DNA from: Plasmodiophora brassicae
Taxonomy: Eukaryota; Endomyxa: Phytomyxea; Phytomyxea; Plasmodiophorida
Direction: 5' to 3'
DNA length: 64,000 bases
NCBI GenBank assembly: GCA_036867785.1
Contig: CP145409.1
Span: 1,798,001-1,862,000, forward strand
Shown: positions 38,850 to 49,838 of the stretch, one piece after another
How the letters are laid out: each line of letters opens with the position of its first letter
Numbering within the stretch: position 1 is the stretch's first letter
Position numbers and translations under genes: made by a program
The notes under the pieces: generated by a model
The model's input: the letters and a program-made list of their open reading frames with translations, nothing else
The model's database searches: none
Told to the model about the DNA's origin: nothing

Positions 38850-41800
38850 ATGGACGCGCCCGATCGCGCGTCGCTGCCCGCCGATGTGGCGTCATGGACG
38901 CCAGCGCAGGTGCTTGCGTGGTTGGAATCCATTGGCGCCTCTCGCTATGCGGAGCGGTTCCGTCGCAATCACGTCTCCGGCACAGACCTATTATCAATCA
39001 AGGAGCAGGACCTTGTGGGACTAGGAGTGGACGATCCGATCAATCGCAGGCGCATGTTCCTCGCTATTGAAGGGCTTCGCGCCGGGCATACTTCCGCCTT
39101 GCCATCGCTATTATCGCCAACCTCAGGATCTCGGAAACGCTCGATTCTTTTCACAACGAAAGCGGAGGGTGTCGCTGTGAAGTCCAAACCCCCAACGCCC
39201 TCGTCGACCTCAAGAGCATCAGTGTTAAATGCTGGGCCGCCGTCATCGAAGTCGGCAAAGGTGCCCGATGCGGTTGCCGAGTTGAGCGAACAGCTTGACA
39301 CGGACGAGGTCCGCTATATGAAGTCTCTCATTGCCGATCTGGCCACCGCCGTCGAGAAGCTCAAATCGCTCAAGCAGTACAGCTTCAAAGAGCACGACTA
39401 CGACGAGGAAGAGGAAGTCAGGAAGATGAAAATGAAACGGCGACGGAAGAAGATGATGCAGAGGCGGCAGAAGCAACTGGCCGCCATGGGAGCGGGACTG
39501 ACGATTTCGGACCCTGTCGAAGATCCTAACGAAGTCGACGACTCCATTATGGAGCCCGAACCAGATTTGACCATGTTCTCGGCCATGCTTGAAGAGGTCA
39601 GACGCGAGCCTTGCGAATTTGAGTTGGCCATGTAAACGATCTCGTGAACAGGTACGGATGAAGCGCGAAATGGGCCTGAAACGAGGCGACCGATTTGCAG
39701 ACCTTACGGGGCCCAAAGAAGTCCTGGACCCTAAAGAGGTTGCGGATGAGGTTTGTCGTCGTGCGATGATTGTCGCAATAATGGTCCCTGACTTTGTTCT
39801 TCAGTACCGCCTTGATCTGAAATTCAAGCTGAAGAGAAGGAATTCGCGTATCGTGGAGGCGAACAGTGAGGAGGAGTTCGAGGAGTTCAGCAGCACGAAC
39901 GAGATGAGCAACGACGAGGATGAGGAGAACCCAGCGGACGAGGATGCGTTGGCGGAGACGAAGGAAGTCGTCAAGCAACGCATCATGGTGATCATGCCAA
40001 CGAACCCATGGCGCGTCCGATGGGATCTCATGATCATGCTTTGCGTCCTGTACTTTGTGGTGATGACCCCAGTCGACCTCGTACGTCCTTGTTGCATTCG
40101 TTACGATATTGGTTGTGACATGGACGGTTTAGGCATTTGGGGACCCAATCGACAATTTCGCGTTTGATATAGTCCTGGACTGCGTCTTTATCTTCGATCT
40201 GGTCCTGAACTTCTTCACGGCGTACCGCGTCGAAGATGGCAAGAACAAGGGCCGCATGGAAGTGCGTCCTAAAGAGATTGCCCGAGTCAGTTTCTGTCTT
40301 GATCCGTCCCAGCTCGAATGATCTTCCTGAATCGTATATCGCAGGAATATTTCAAGTTTTGGTTCTGGATAGACGCTGCGGCGACCATTCCGTTGGACTT
40401 GATCATCCCTGCGGTGGGCGTTAACGCCCCGACGTCGTTCAACAAGCTGCTCCGGTTGTTTCGCGGGTTCAAACTGGCCCGGGTCTTAAAACTCTCCCGA
40501 ATAACGAAGCGTTTGGGCCTGGATAGCACGTACGGCGGCAATCCCGGCCTGATCCGACTGACAAAGTACATCGTCTTCCTTCTGGTCGTCTGGCACTACA
40601 TGGGATGCGCTTACTGGGGCGTCTCCCTCATCATTGGTTTCGGGAATTCCTCCTGGACGCCCAGACCATCGTTCCAGGAGGCACCGATGATCGACCAGTA
40701 TCTGCAGGCCTATTACTGGTCCATTCTCGCCACGACATCGGCGGGATCGAACATCCAACCTGATACCGACGTTGCCACTGGATTCTCCATCGCCATGGTC
40801 ATCTTCGGATGCCTCCTGTACGCGTCTGTCATTGGTGTCTCCTCTGTTGCCCTTGACGCAATGGACGGCGGTGACGCTGACAAGCGCAACAAGATGCAGG
40901 TTTGTGTTTCGCGCGAAGATCGTATTGTTCGGGAACTAAGCGCCCGATTGTCGTCAGGCACTTGGCGTCTTCCTGAAGAACCAATATGAAATGGATCCCC
41001 GACTGAAGAGTCGCATCATCCAGTACTACGATTACGTCCTGAGCAACGCGGCGTCAAGTGATGATCTCATGCACGTACGTTCCGACCCCGTGTGTTCCAT
41101 GTCGAACGAACGGGTGGTGACCACCCAGGCCGTCGTACAGGATCTTCACTCGCGTCTTAAACTGGAGGTCGACATGGAATTGAACCAGAAGCTGATCGAG
41201 CAAGTCCCGATGTTCAACAGCCTATCAGAACAATGCCTGCTGGCAATCATATCGAGTTTGGAGCCGAAGGTACCCTTCGCGTTATGCGGGCACCGATATC
41301 GTTCCTCGACCAATGCTCCCGTAGACGTACGTTCCCAAGGAATATATCTGCTTGAAGGGGGAGAGGAGCCTCGAGATGTTCTTCGTGCAACGTGGCCGCG
41401 TGGAGATTCTGGACGGCGCCCAGCCGAAACAGGACAGCGCGCCCGGCGATAAATCGAAACGTTCGCGGGTCTTCCTCAAGGAAGGCGGGTACTTCTGCGA
41501 TCGCTGCATGCTGGAGAACCTGCGCTGCGAGTACACGGTCCAGGCGACGTCCCACTGCCTCCTGCTTAGCCTGCATCGGGAGAGCCTGAAGGCCATCCTG
41601 AGACGGTTCCCTGAGTTCGCCATCAGCATGCAGGGTTGCGCTCTGGAAGACGTCCGTCCTCTGGTACATCGTACCACAGACCGGGAGCACTGAACCTGTG
41701 TACAGGAGTCGCTGCGAGGCTGGACCAAGATCCGGTTCGTTGTTAGGAACGTCCGCATGCTGGCGCTGGTCGGCAGCCGCATCGGCTTCGAGGAGGTGTT

Positions 41801-42047
41801 CAGGCGGTTCAACGAGGAGAAAGAGATCCGGAAGACGATTCGATGGGCGGAGCCGACGGGCCGCAGGTCTGGCACGGCGGCTCTCCTCAGGCAGCTGACG
41901 AACCGGTTCAGCTCGGGGAGCTCCGGCGAGAGAAACGGCGACTTCCAGAACGGTAACTGTCTCTGTCGTGATCTGCTTCGTCGTGTCGCTCACGATCGTA
42001 TCGCTCAGTTCGCTCCGACTCGACGTAGCTGTGCGATGGTAAAATGA
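38850..42047 (+). CDS. SAM-domain cyclic-nucleotide-gated-type cation channel with unusual pore
   Basis: Eight exons (38850-39596, 39652-40080, 40133-40285, 40345-40899, 40958-41074, 41141-41269, 41340-41651, 41706-42047) give about 927 residues. A SAM domain is at residues 10-75 (WTPAQVLAWLESIGASRYAE). Then a coiled, charged region and six membrane helices: S1 WDLMIMLCVLYFVVM, S2 FDIVLDCVFIFDLVLNFF, S3 FWFWIDAAATIPLDLI, S4 with spaced Arg/Lys (LLRLFRGFKLARVLKLSRI), S5 and S6. The pore reads TTSAGSN where K+ channels have T-x-GYG. A C-linker and cyclic-nucleotide-binding domain follow (QVPMFNSLSEQCLLAII, CLKGERSLEMFFVQRGRVEI). The splice at 41269/41340 and the donor at 41652 (or 41664) are uncertain. 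Confidence 0.85.
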
Positions 42048-42063
42048 TATATTGGGCATGGCC

Positions 42064-42966
42064 TCAGAACGCCCCCGGTGACGCCGAATAGAATCGTCGC
42101 TTCGCTGCCTGTCGCCTGTGCCAGGTCGCGATCCGGTACAGGCGGTACAGGACGGGGACCGCCAGCAGGACGCCGACGACGATCAGGACCGGGCCGGCGG
42201 CACGTCGCTCGGGCGCCGTCAACCCGTACACGTTGGCGCTGCCGGCGATGGCCTGCGCCACCATCAACGGGTCGTGCACGCTGGCGACCATGAACACGAG
42301 GTCGTGGAACGCGACCGCTCCTGCGTTGATGGTGTTGTTCACGATCGGCCACGTGACGTAGTCGACCAGGTCGCCGTGCTCGTTGGCGCACCCCGCCCAC
42401 GATGACGCCTCGTCGACCTTGACGCAGATGCGGTCGGCCACGCGGACGGTCGTGCACAGGCCGTCGTACGCTGTGTAGATCCCCGCCGGGCACGCCTGCG
42501 GGCCGCCCGCCGGTGTCGTCGCCGCCCTGGCCAACGTTATGGACCCCAGGTCGATCACGTTCGCCTGGAGGGTAACGGCGAACGGCACCGGCGTGACGGT
42601 GTCGATGGGCCCGGACGTCAGCGGGCCTGTGTGGAACAGCCGGCACGACTTGTAGGGCGAGGCGTGGTAGTACGACGGCAGGTCGTCGATGGTGGCGTTC
42701 GCCACCGACAACGGGTACGTCGCGTTGCCGGCAGTGAGGAGCGCGGGCGACTGGGCGCAGAACGACGGCTCGTAGGTGGCCTGCCAGGATTGGACGGCGG
42801 CCCTCACCTGGTGCACCGCGCGTAACGACTGGGCGCTGCTGGACATCATGAAGGTGCCGATTGCGATCAGGGCGACGGCGGCCACGGCCAGGACCGTCAT
42901 GCCCATGGCGTTCACGATGCGGTCGGCGGTCTCCGACGCCGACTCGTAGGCGACGACGCCTCCCAT
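42064..42966 (-). CDS. two-pass membrane protein with large extracytoplasmic loop
   Basis: 300 residues from Met 42966. Helix 1 (MTVLAVAAVALIAIGTFMM) and helix 2 near the C-terminus (AGPVLIVVGVLLAVPVLYRL) enclose about 200 residues with six or so Cys and possible N-glycosylation sites (NAT, NNT). A basic C-terminal tail (RRQAAKRRF) fits the cytoplasmic side. No family recognised. It ends 16 bp from the stop of the channel gene and starts 61 bp from the Sec14 gene on the other strand. The ORF extends upstream, but that part overlaps the Sec14 coding sequence and is likely spurious. Confidence 0.65.
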   Translation of the reverse strand: MGGVVAYESASETADRIVNAMGMTVLAVAAVALIAIGTFMMSSSAQSLRAVHQVRAAVQSWQATYEPSFCAQSPALLTAGNATYPLSVANATIDDLPSYYHASPYKSCRLFHTGPLTSGPIDTVTPVPFAVTLQANVIDLGSITLARAATTPAGGPQACPAGIYTAYDGLCTTVRVADRICVKVDEASSWAGCANEHGDLVDYVTWPIVNNTINAGAVAFHDLVFMVASVHDPLMVAQAIAGSANVYGLTAPERRAAGPVLIVVGVLLAVPVLYRLYRIATWHRRQAAKRRFYSASPGAF

Positions 42967-43027
42967 GGTTAACTGTGTGCAACACCGGGGGGAGGAGGTA
43001 CCGTCTGGTGATCCATACCGGGTGTCG

Positions 43028-44169
43028 ATGGCGATGGACAGGGCGTACATGCAGACGACCGGGCTGCTGCCGCCTGCGCCAATCCAGTCCTGGCTCGCGT
43101 TGTCAACGCCACCGAGCCCGACCTGCAACGGGCTGGATGGTTCCGTTCGGTACCGGCCGGTGTCGGACGACGAGCGCGCCGCCGTCGCCGCCATCAAGGT
43201 TGCCATCGCGGGCATCTACGACCCGGTGAAACACAACGACGCCATGCTGCTCCGGTTCGCCGTCGGCATGCAGCTGGACGTGGAACGCGCCACGGCCGCC
43301 CTGGAGAAGGCCATCGCCTGGAAGAACAGGAACGCCGTCGACCGGATGTGGCATGGGCCGTTAACGGACGGCGAAGCCGCGTTCAGCAGGTACCATGTCC
43401 AGATGTGGTAAACGGCACCGCGGCAACGTGCACGCGGATCGCACAGTGACGGTCGCCATTAGGCACGGCGTGGATCACGACGGGCACCCAGTGTTCTGTA
43501 AGCGGCACACGTTGCCCGTCGTTCCCCTTCGCGTTATCAACAGCGTGCATGGACAGTCGATCGGATTGGCCGATCGGATCGCAAGCAGTTCTTCAGGGCG
43601 GTGACGGACGTCGACGTCTCGTTGCGGTACGCGAGGGCGCAGGAGGTCGGCTTGGTTCTCGCGCAGGACGTCACGTCGGCCACGGGGCGCCACGTCGACT
43701 CGCTGACGTTCGTGTTCGACCTCGACGGTATGGGCGTCACCGATGCCGCCAACCCCAACGTCGTCGCCATGTTCCAGACCGCCGTCTCCCTGATGCAGAA
43801 CGTCTACGGTAACGTGTGGGGCCGCGTTCCCAAACCCGCACGACGCTGAACCTCGCAGTTGGGTCGCTGCACCGCCTCCTGATCATCAACGCGCCCGTCG
43901 TGTTCAGCGGCGTCTGGCGCGTCCTCGTGAACTTCATCGACGCGCAGGCGCAGAAGAAGATGGAGGTGCTCGGGTCCAGGTGGCGCCAGCGCCTGCTGGA
44001 GATCGTGCCCGCGTCCAGCCTGCCCAGGTACCTGCAGGGGTCGTGCCGGCACTGCCCCGGCGACGAATGCATCGCGTTGCCGGCGCGAGCGCCCACGCCC
44101 GAACCGGAGAAACGCGCTGTGTCGTCCCCAACCCCTAGCGACCTCGACGGGACGATCGGACTATTATAG
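43028..44169 (+). CDS. CRAL-TRIO (Sec14-like) lipid-binding protein
   Basis: Sec14-type proteins carry phosphatidylinositol or other lipids between membranes. Exons 43028-43407, 43463-43497, 43557-43808 and 43859-44169 give 325 residues. The CRAL-TRIO N helix pair is seen at LLRFAVGMQLDVERATAALE, then HGVDHDGHPVFFDRIG across two splice sites, SLTFVFDLDGMGV, and the gate region RLLIINAPVVFSGVW followed by LPRYLQG-C. The Ser/Pro-rich tail is not conserved. A 35-nt micro-exon (43463-43497) is required: both its splice sites are in phase and rebuild the domain. Introns are 55, 59 and 50 nt. Confidence 0.88.
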
Positions 44170-44302
44170 GGGCCGCGCGAACACCCAGGCCAACTGGCCA
44201 CGGACGCACTTTCGAGATACAGTCCCGGACTTTGCTGTGCTCCGGTGTTCGCGGCACGCTTTGTTTTGGCGGTCCAGACGCCCGTTTTAAGTATCATCAT
44301 CA

Positions 44303-45710
44303 TCATTGACGCTCCAGGATCCAGACATCGTTGGCCGGGTGGCCGTCGGCGAAACCGCCGAACAGGACGGCGCGATCGGGTCCGGCCGCGCACAGGCAGG
44401 CGCCCGCCCGGGCGGACGGGCCGACGTCGACGCGGATCGGGGACCAGGACGCGGCGCTCCATCGGAACAGGGTGGGGCGGAACCTGGACACCGATGCGCC
44501 CATGGGTTCGCCCGCTGGCGGGGGCGCATCCGAGATCAGGAGCAGGTCGCGCCCGACAAGTTCCATCAGCATGCCGCCGGATGCTTGCGGTCCCGCGTCG
44601 ACGAGCGGGGTCGTCGCCCCCCATCGAAAGTCGACGCCCAGGACGGAGACGTTGGCGTCGAGCAGGCTGCCGCGATCGCCGACGCCCCCAGCGACGGCGA
44701 ACGCTTGCCCGACGCGGACGAACGAATGCAGGTGCCTCGGAGACGGGGATTCGCCAACGGTGCCGATGGGCGTCCACGTGTCACTCGTCGATGAATACCG
44801 CCAGACGTCGTTGTATGCGCGCATGGCATTGCGCCCGCCAAACAGGAGGAAGTCGGTGTCGCTCAGGCGAGCGAGTCGATGACCCTGCCGTGGCTCGGGG
44901 CGCAGGCCGACCACGCCGCCGGTCCATTGACGCCATTTCCAGATCGCTACACAGCGCGTTCAGCGGCGCGGACGATGCGACTCGATGGAGTGCCCTTACC
45001 TGTGTCCAGGACGAGCAGGTCGTTCGTGCAGGCATGGCCGGTAACGCCCCCGAACACGAACATCTTCGATTGGATCACGATGGCAGCGTGGCCGTGACGC
45101 CCACGAGGCGTCCGCCCTCGAAGAACCGGAGCGCGTTCCCATCGGCCGCAGGCGACGTCGAGGAGCCTAACGCAGGGATCAGCGTTCACAGGTCGACGGG
45201 TCGTGTCACGTACGTACCAGACGTCGTCCAGCTGCCGGTCGTTGCTGATGCCCCCGTACACAATCAGGCGGGACCGGTCACCGTCGAAGGCGCTGGAATG
45301 TTGGTGGCGCGGAGTCGGCTGATCTCCACCACTGTGCAGTTGTTGCCAGACGAAGACGCTTGGTGACGAGTTCAGCGCGCTTCCGAACAGGTCGTCGACC
45401 GGATTCGATGGCTGCGTCGTACTCGACTTACGAAGAATGTCGCGAAGACGTCGGTTCTCGTCCGCCAGGGCGTGACACTCATGCTGGTCCTGGGCCACAT
45501 GCTCTTTCGCACGTTGTGCATCCCCAGACCTCGGTGACGCGTCAACGTCGACGGTTTCCTCCGTTCGTGTATCTGACAGGGCTGATGTTGATAATCAATA
45601 ACGACAGGACAAGGAAGACCGTCTGTACCGGCGAGGGAGGCAGATCTGGCCTGGCGCACAGACGACGCTTCTTCCACGTCTAGGAACAGGAACTCGGCGT
45701 GCTGAAGCAT
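44303..45710 (-). CDS. kelch-repeat beta-propeller protein
   Basis: Exons 45620-45710, 45000-45572 and 44303-44946 give 435 residues. An N-terminal coiled coil (QRAKEHVAQDQHECHALADE) precedes kelch blades with the GG pair: RLIVYGG, MFVFGG, FLLFGGR, AFAVAGG and AVLFGG, with conserved Trp after each (DDVWYV, NDVWRY, NDVWILE). Introns of 47 and 53 nt; the second restores LDTAIWKWRQW. Kelch propellers bind partner proteins, often actin or ubiquitin-ligase substrates, but nothing shows which. The first exon is set by splice signals alone and is less certain. Confidence 0.8.
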
Positions 45711-45887
45711 AATTCTGCCTAGATTGATTGGAAATGATCCAGCGGCGTTCGGGTTGGTCAAATCCGACAGCGATATGAACCGGTTGCGGTGATACGTCTG
45801 GCTAAGCACAATGAAGGCGCAGAACTGGAGCCTAACGAACACACAAGAATGAGATGACGACAATCACCTGGGAACGGTAGCGCTTGC

Positions 45888-46600
45888 TTACACAAACTGA
45901 TGAGCCCCAGGGCTGATATCGACGCGGCTACGTTTGCCGGTGGTAGCGAACAGGTCGACCCATTGCCGAACTGACTTCCGGGCGTAATCGTTCAACTGGT
46001 CGAACACGACGCGAACGCTGTGGATGCGCGATGTCTCATTGAGCCCCGGATCCGTGACCGACGTCGACAGGGACGTGAGCTGTTTAGCGGACAGGACGGT
46101 GTCTTCCAGACCGAACACGGCTTCGCGAAGGACGGAGACCATCAGCACCAATGTCGGCGATGCTGGTAGCTCGACAGACACCCCAGGGCGTTGTTCGAAA
46201 TCTACGCATCCAAGGATCTAACAGGGCACGACAGGGGCTAATGCGAACGGCTACCGTTCACCATGGCTTGATACGCCTGCTTGGCACGCGTTTGTAAGAC
46301 GGGGTCACTGAAAGCAGTCGCAATCGCAGCCTCCAGGGCGTCATTGTCAACGTTAGCGCTACGGGACCAAGGTTCAGGCGCACGATTACGGCACAGTCTT
46401 TCGACGTACTGGCAGAATTCCTTGTCGCACGCGCTGACAATCTCTGAGAACAGATCGTGCTGGCTGCGGACGACGAGCGATGTCCTCTGTTTGCTCCTCA
46501 ACAGCGATGAAGGGCCCTTGACCCGGTTCAGCCATCGTAGAGCCATAGTTGGCTCGAATGACGGACACAGCCACGAAATCCACTGTGACTGGACAAGCAT
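45888..46600 (-). CDS. hypothetical protein
   Basis: Exons 46262-46600 and 45888-46217 give 222 residues; no family recognised. Helical and without clear membrane segments: SQHDLFSEIVSACDKEFCQY, NDALEAAIATAFSDPVLQT, then VRVVFDQLNDYARKSVRQWV. The 44-nt intron (GTGAAC donor, GTTAG acceptor) is the shortest of the well-phased ones. Frames further upstream on this strand overlap the SNARE gene, so the start may be wrong. Confidence 0.5.
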
Positions 46601-46726
46601 GGTCGTGCCGACAGGGAGTCGGTCGTCTCACGACCGGTTCTGAAGCATAGCGAAACAGTCTTCGTCGCGGCACAGAAGACCGGGCGGCACTCGACGAAAA
46701 CGTTATCCGTCTCGAAGAATGCCGGG

Positions 46727-47587
46727 TCATCTGATCCACTTAACATATATAATAACAGCAATCACAGCGACCAAGAATATGGCAAGTGCCTTCCACGATT
46801 TGTCAAACGCGTCCTGATAGTACGCGATCTTGTCCATCAATCGCCTGCTTTCATCCGCCTTCTTGTTGGATGCCTGTAACTAGAGCACCCGTTCTTATTC
46901 GCATGCAACGGGTGGAGTCAAAGCGCCGCCAAACATACATTCGCCCTGGTGGTTTCCATGTGCTCGCGCTGCTGGTGAAGACTTCCCATGATGTCGGTCG
47001 ATACATCCTCCAGTTCAAATACCCTCCTCGTTGCAGCATCCGTTAACAACGACTCGCCTTCGTCCGCCTCTGGGCCGTGACTCGGTCAGGTCGTTGTTAA
47101 TTTGACCGACAAGCATCAACAACTCAGACCTTCGTAGTCGGCGGCCACCAGCTCCGCTTTGATCGCGGCATCAAGCTGGTTTTTAAATACCATCAGCTGC
47201 GTTCTAAACGCAAATTCCTTTGTCGAAAAGTATGCCGCATCTGAAGGCGATAGCGCAGCGAGCTCAAGTTCGAACACTTTAACCTGCCTAGAGGATCAGT
47301 GATCAGCCGTGCACCACCTCAACGTCCAGAACGAACACTTCTTTCTCCATCGTTGCATAAAATCCTCAGCTGCTGCAACGCCTGCAGCCTGTCGTCTGCC
47401 AGTCCAGCAGTCAGACCGGGCCGATTCGGGACGGCACCGGGCGCCAACCATGCGACTCGATGCCGACGGCACGCGCGAGACGCGCCTCCAGGAACGACAG
47501 CGACTGCCTGACGTCGTCGGCGAGGTCGCCGACGAGATCGACGCGCTCCACCTCGTCGTCGTCCGTCTTCTCCTCACTGGCCAACAT
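46727..47587 (-). CDS. Qb-SNARE, membrin/Gos/Vti1 type
   Basis: A tail-anchored vesicle fusion protein of the Golgi or endosomal route. Exons 47449-47587, 47337-47395, 47130-47283, 46939-47069 and 46727-46873 give 209 residues, the usual Qb-SNARE size. An acidic start leads to N-terminal helices (ADDVRQSLSFLEARLARAV, DDRLQALQQLRIL, FRTQLMVFKNQLDAAIKAEL). The SNARE helix has the Qb look: DVSTDIMGSLHQQREHMETT, ADESRRLMDKI. The last 20 residues are the anchor (ALAIFLVAVIAVIIYVKWI) with the stop right after. Intron 2 uses the rare GTTCGT donor. Membrin, Gos28 and Vti1 cannot be told apart by eye. Confidence 0.78.
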
Positions 47588-47780
47588 CGAAAAATATGCC
47601 GCGACTGCAGGCGCGCTCGACAGACCTACAGCAAGCAGCCGCGCAGAGCAGCTGACGACTCGCGCGTCTGACGACGCGAGTGGCGGCCGCAGTGATTGGT
47701 TCTCGTGAAAGGACGCCTGCGATACGTATTGTTGCTGCGGTTGTAGTTGTTGTTACGTACAGGTTCAGCGTCGCCGCGTT

Positions 47781-48938
47781 TCAGACCTGTCCGAACTTGT
47801 CGTGTAGTTTGATGTCGACGCCAGCAGCGTCATCGTTTTCGATGCCGAGACGTTCCTGCGGTAGGGTCCCCGTTGAGCACTCTGCGAAGCCCCAGGTTGT
47901 CGTGGGGTTTGTTACCTCCATCTCCGATTTCTTCATCGTGGACTCTTCGCCCATGATCATGTCGACCAGGTCGTTGCAGTATCGGCGGCGCTGTCGCCAC
48001 AGTTTCTGGATACGGAAAGGTCAGGAGAAGACTTGGCGATTAGAACCCAATACTGACCAGGTATCGTGCATGGTCGCCGCGGATCTGTCCGAGTTCCTCG
48101 TCGGAGACCAACTTTGCCGCTGCTGCTGGGTCTTTGCCTTCGATCTTCTCAACCAGCGCCTTCTTCTCCGTCAACTTCGCTTCTGCGTCGGCAACCATCT
48201 GTTGCAACTGTTGCAACGTCGGCCTGGCTTGCAGCGCAGCGATAGTCGCCGCCTGACCCTTCACGGTCGCCTTCAACGTCGAAAGCGTTTCTTCCATTTC
48301 TTTGATCTTCCCGTCCATGGCGTCGATCTCGCTCTGATCAACGTCGTCGAAGTTTGTTTGGTTGGCCAGATAGATGCTAACCTGCCACCACCAGATGTAA
48401 GGAACACATTATAAGGCAGCAGAGCTTTCACCTTTCCGAAGTCTTTCCGTTGCAGAACGCCGCTCTCAGAGAGCTGGTTGAGAATCTTCGGGACCGATGC
48501 CTTCTTGACGATACCATGGAGGTTATCGAAGACATTCAGGTGCGAATAGGGCCGGTTCTGCTGGAGCATGTAATCCTTGACGATCCCGACCGCTTTGGCG
48601 TCCGATACGGTTTCAACTTTCGCCTTCTTGGCAGTCGACCCAGCTCCATCGCTGGCGGCGGCCCGCTTCGACACATTTTCCTTGTTATCCGCTGCTGCCT
48701 TCTTCGTCGTCGGCGTCTTGCCTTTGGTCTGCGCCGCTTTTCCTGTCTTCTTCGCTGCCGCCTGCGACTTCTTCGCCGCCGGCTGTTTCTTCTTGGGCGT
48801 CTCCTCGAAATCGGAATCGACCTCCGCCTCGCTTTCGCTCTCGCTGTGCGCTTCGAAGGCGGCATCGCTGCCCTCGTCGTCGTGGACAGTGTCACTGCTG
48901 ACGCTGTCACTGCATTCGCTATCACCACCTCTGGCCAT
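47781..48938 (-). CDS. HOP2: HOP2 homologous-pairing protein
   Basis: HOP2 with MND1 helps Dmc1/Rad51 find the homologous chromosome in meiosis. Exons 48432-48938, 48058-48381 and 47781-48005 give 351 residues. The winged-helix DNA-binding domain is clear (IVKDYMLQQNRPYSHLNVFD, VLQRKDFGKVSIYLANQ), as are the coiled coil (MDGKIKEMEETLSTLKATVK) and the C-terminal KLWRQRRRYCNDLVDMIM. The family is usually near 220 residues; here about 110 acidic and Lys/Ala-rich residues precede the winged helix. Introns of 50 and 52 nt restore conserved sequence. It implies a meiotic stage. Confidence 0.92.
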
Positions 48939-49043
48939 GATGTCGGGGCGCCGCTACCTACAATAATAGCTGTGCGGATCGACGACCACTTCCCAGTCCC
49001 AACTCCCGCGGCAGAGTAATCGTACGAACAACATGGTGTTTAA

Positions 49044-49641
49044 TCATATAAGGTCGTTCTCTTGGCGCAGGTATTCGCCAGTATCTCCCTGGTGGAACGC
49101 AACGATGGCAGTCGGGTCCAGCTTGCGACATTCTTGCGTCGAATGGGCGGTCACGCCGAATCCAAGCGGAATGTCCGACATGGACATCACGACGACACCT
49201 TGGTATTTGACCGTGCTCTCGGTGATACGACCCAGTCCCGATTTCAAGACGTGGTTCCCGTACAGGTACGACATCTCCGACGAAGGTTTCACCCAGACCT
49301 TGTACTGTGTTCCACGAACGCGTCAGACAGATGATTCATACTGGAGCGTTCAGACGAACCTTTGCAAACTGAGACAGGTAGTCTAGGGCAGTGATATGCA
49401 GGCGGAACTTCTTCGTCTTTGTGAACTTCCCGAAGCAGGTCCCAGCCGATAGCAGGTGATCGCTGGACACGTTCAGCGCCTTCTTCAGGACCGCCTCACT
49501 CATGTAGAAGACACGGTCGCGGTGCAGGCGGAAACAGTATTCGCCATCTGGACGGTCAATCAGGTGCTTGATATTCCGCCCGATGAACTTGGCCAGCTTC
49601 TCAAAGAACACGGCGGTTTCCTCTTCGTTCAGCGGCCGCAT
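49044..49641 (-). CDS. NIP7: 60S ribosome biogenesis factor NIP7
   Basis: NIP7 binds pre-rRNA and is needed for 27S processing in the nucleolus. Exons 49360-49641 and 49044-49304 give exactly 180 residues, the family length. Strong matches throughout: [82 protein letters not shown] and a C-terminal PUA domain. The 55-nt intron begins GTTCGT, an uncommon donor that the family alignment makes certain. Confidence 0.97.
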
Positions 49642-49838
49642 GGTTGGTGCCGTCTGAAGTCTCCCACGCAGTCCGTACGCGGTTTCCGCACGCCGTCACG
49701 GCGTCCTCGCAGTGGCAGCAACATAAGACCGTAGGCGGCACGTCGATTTGTCGCAAATCGCAGTTCATTTTCTGTCGAGTTTGTGACGGGAGTGTGGAGA
49801 GCGCTGCTGGGCGCTGTCCAGCCGAACGGCACGAGCCA

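Noticed and set aside
42005-42985. 326-codon minus-strand Arg/Gly/His-rich frame
   Set aside because: Shifted frame of the two-pass membrane protein; no hydrophobic helices and strongly biased composition.
46528-46761. 77-codon frame starting MLLLYMLSGSDDP as a separate gene start
   Set aside because: Its first codons lie in the last exon of the Qb-SNARE gene in another frame; the downstream gene can start at 46600.
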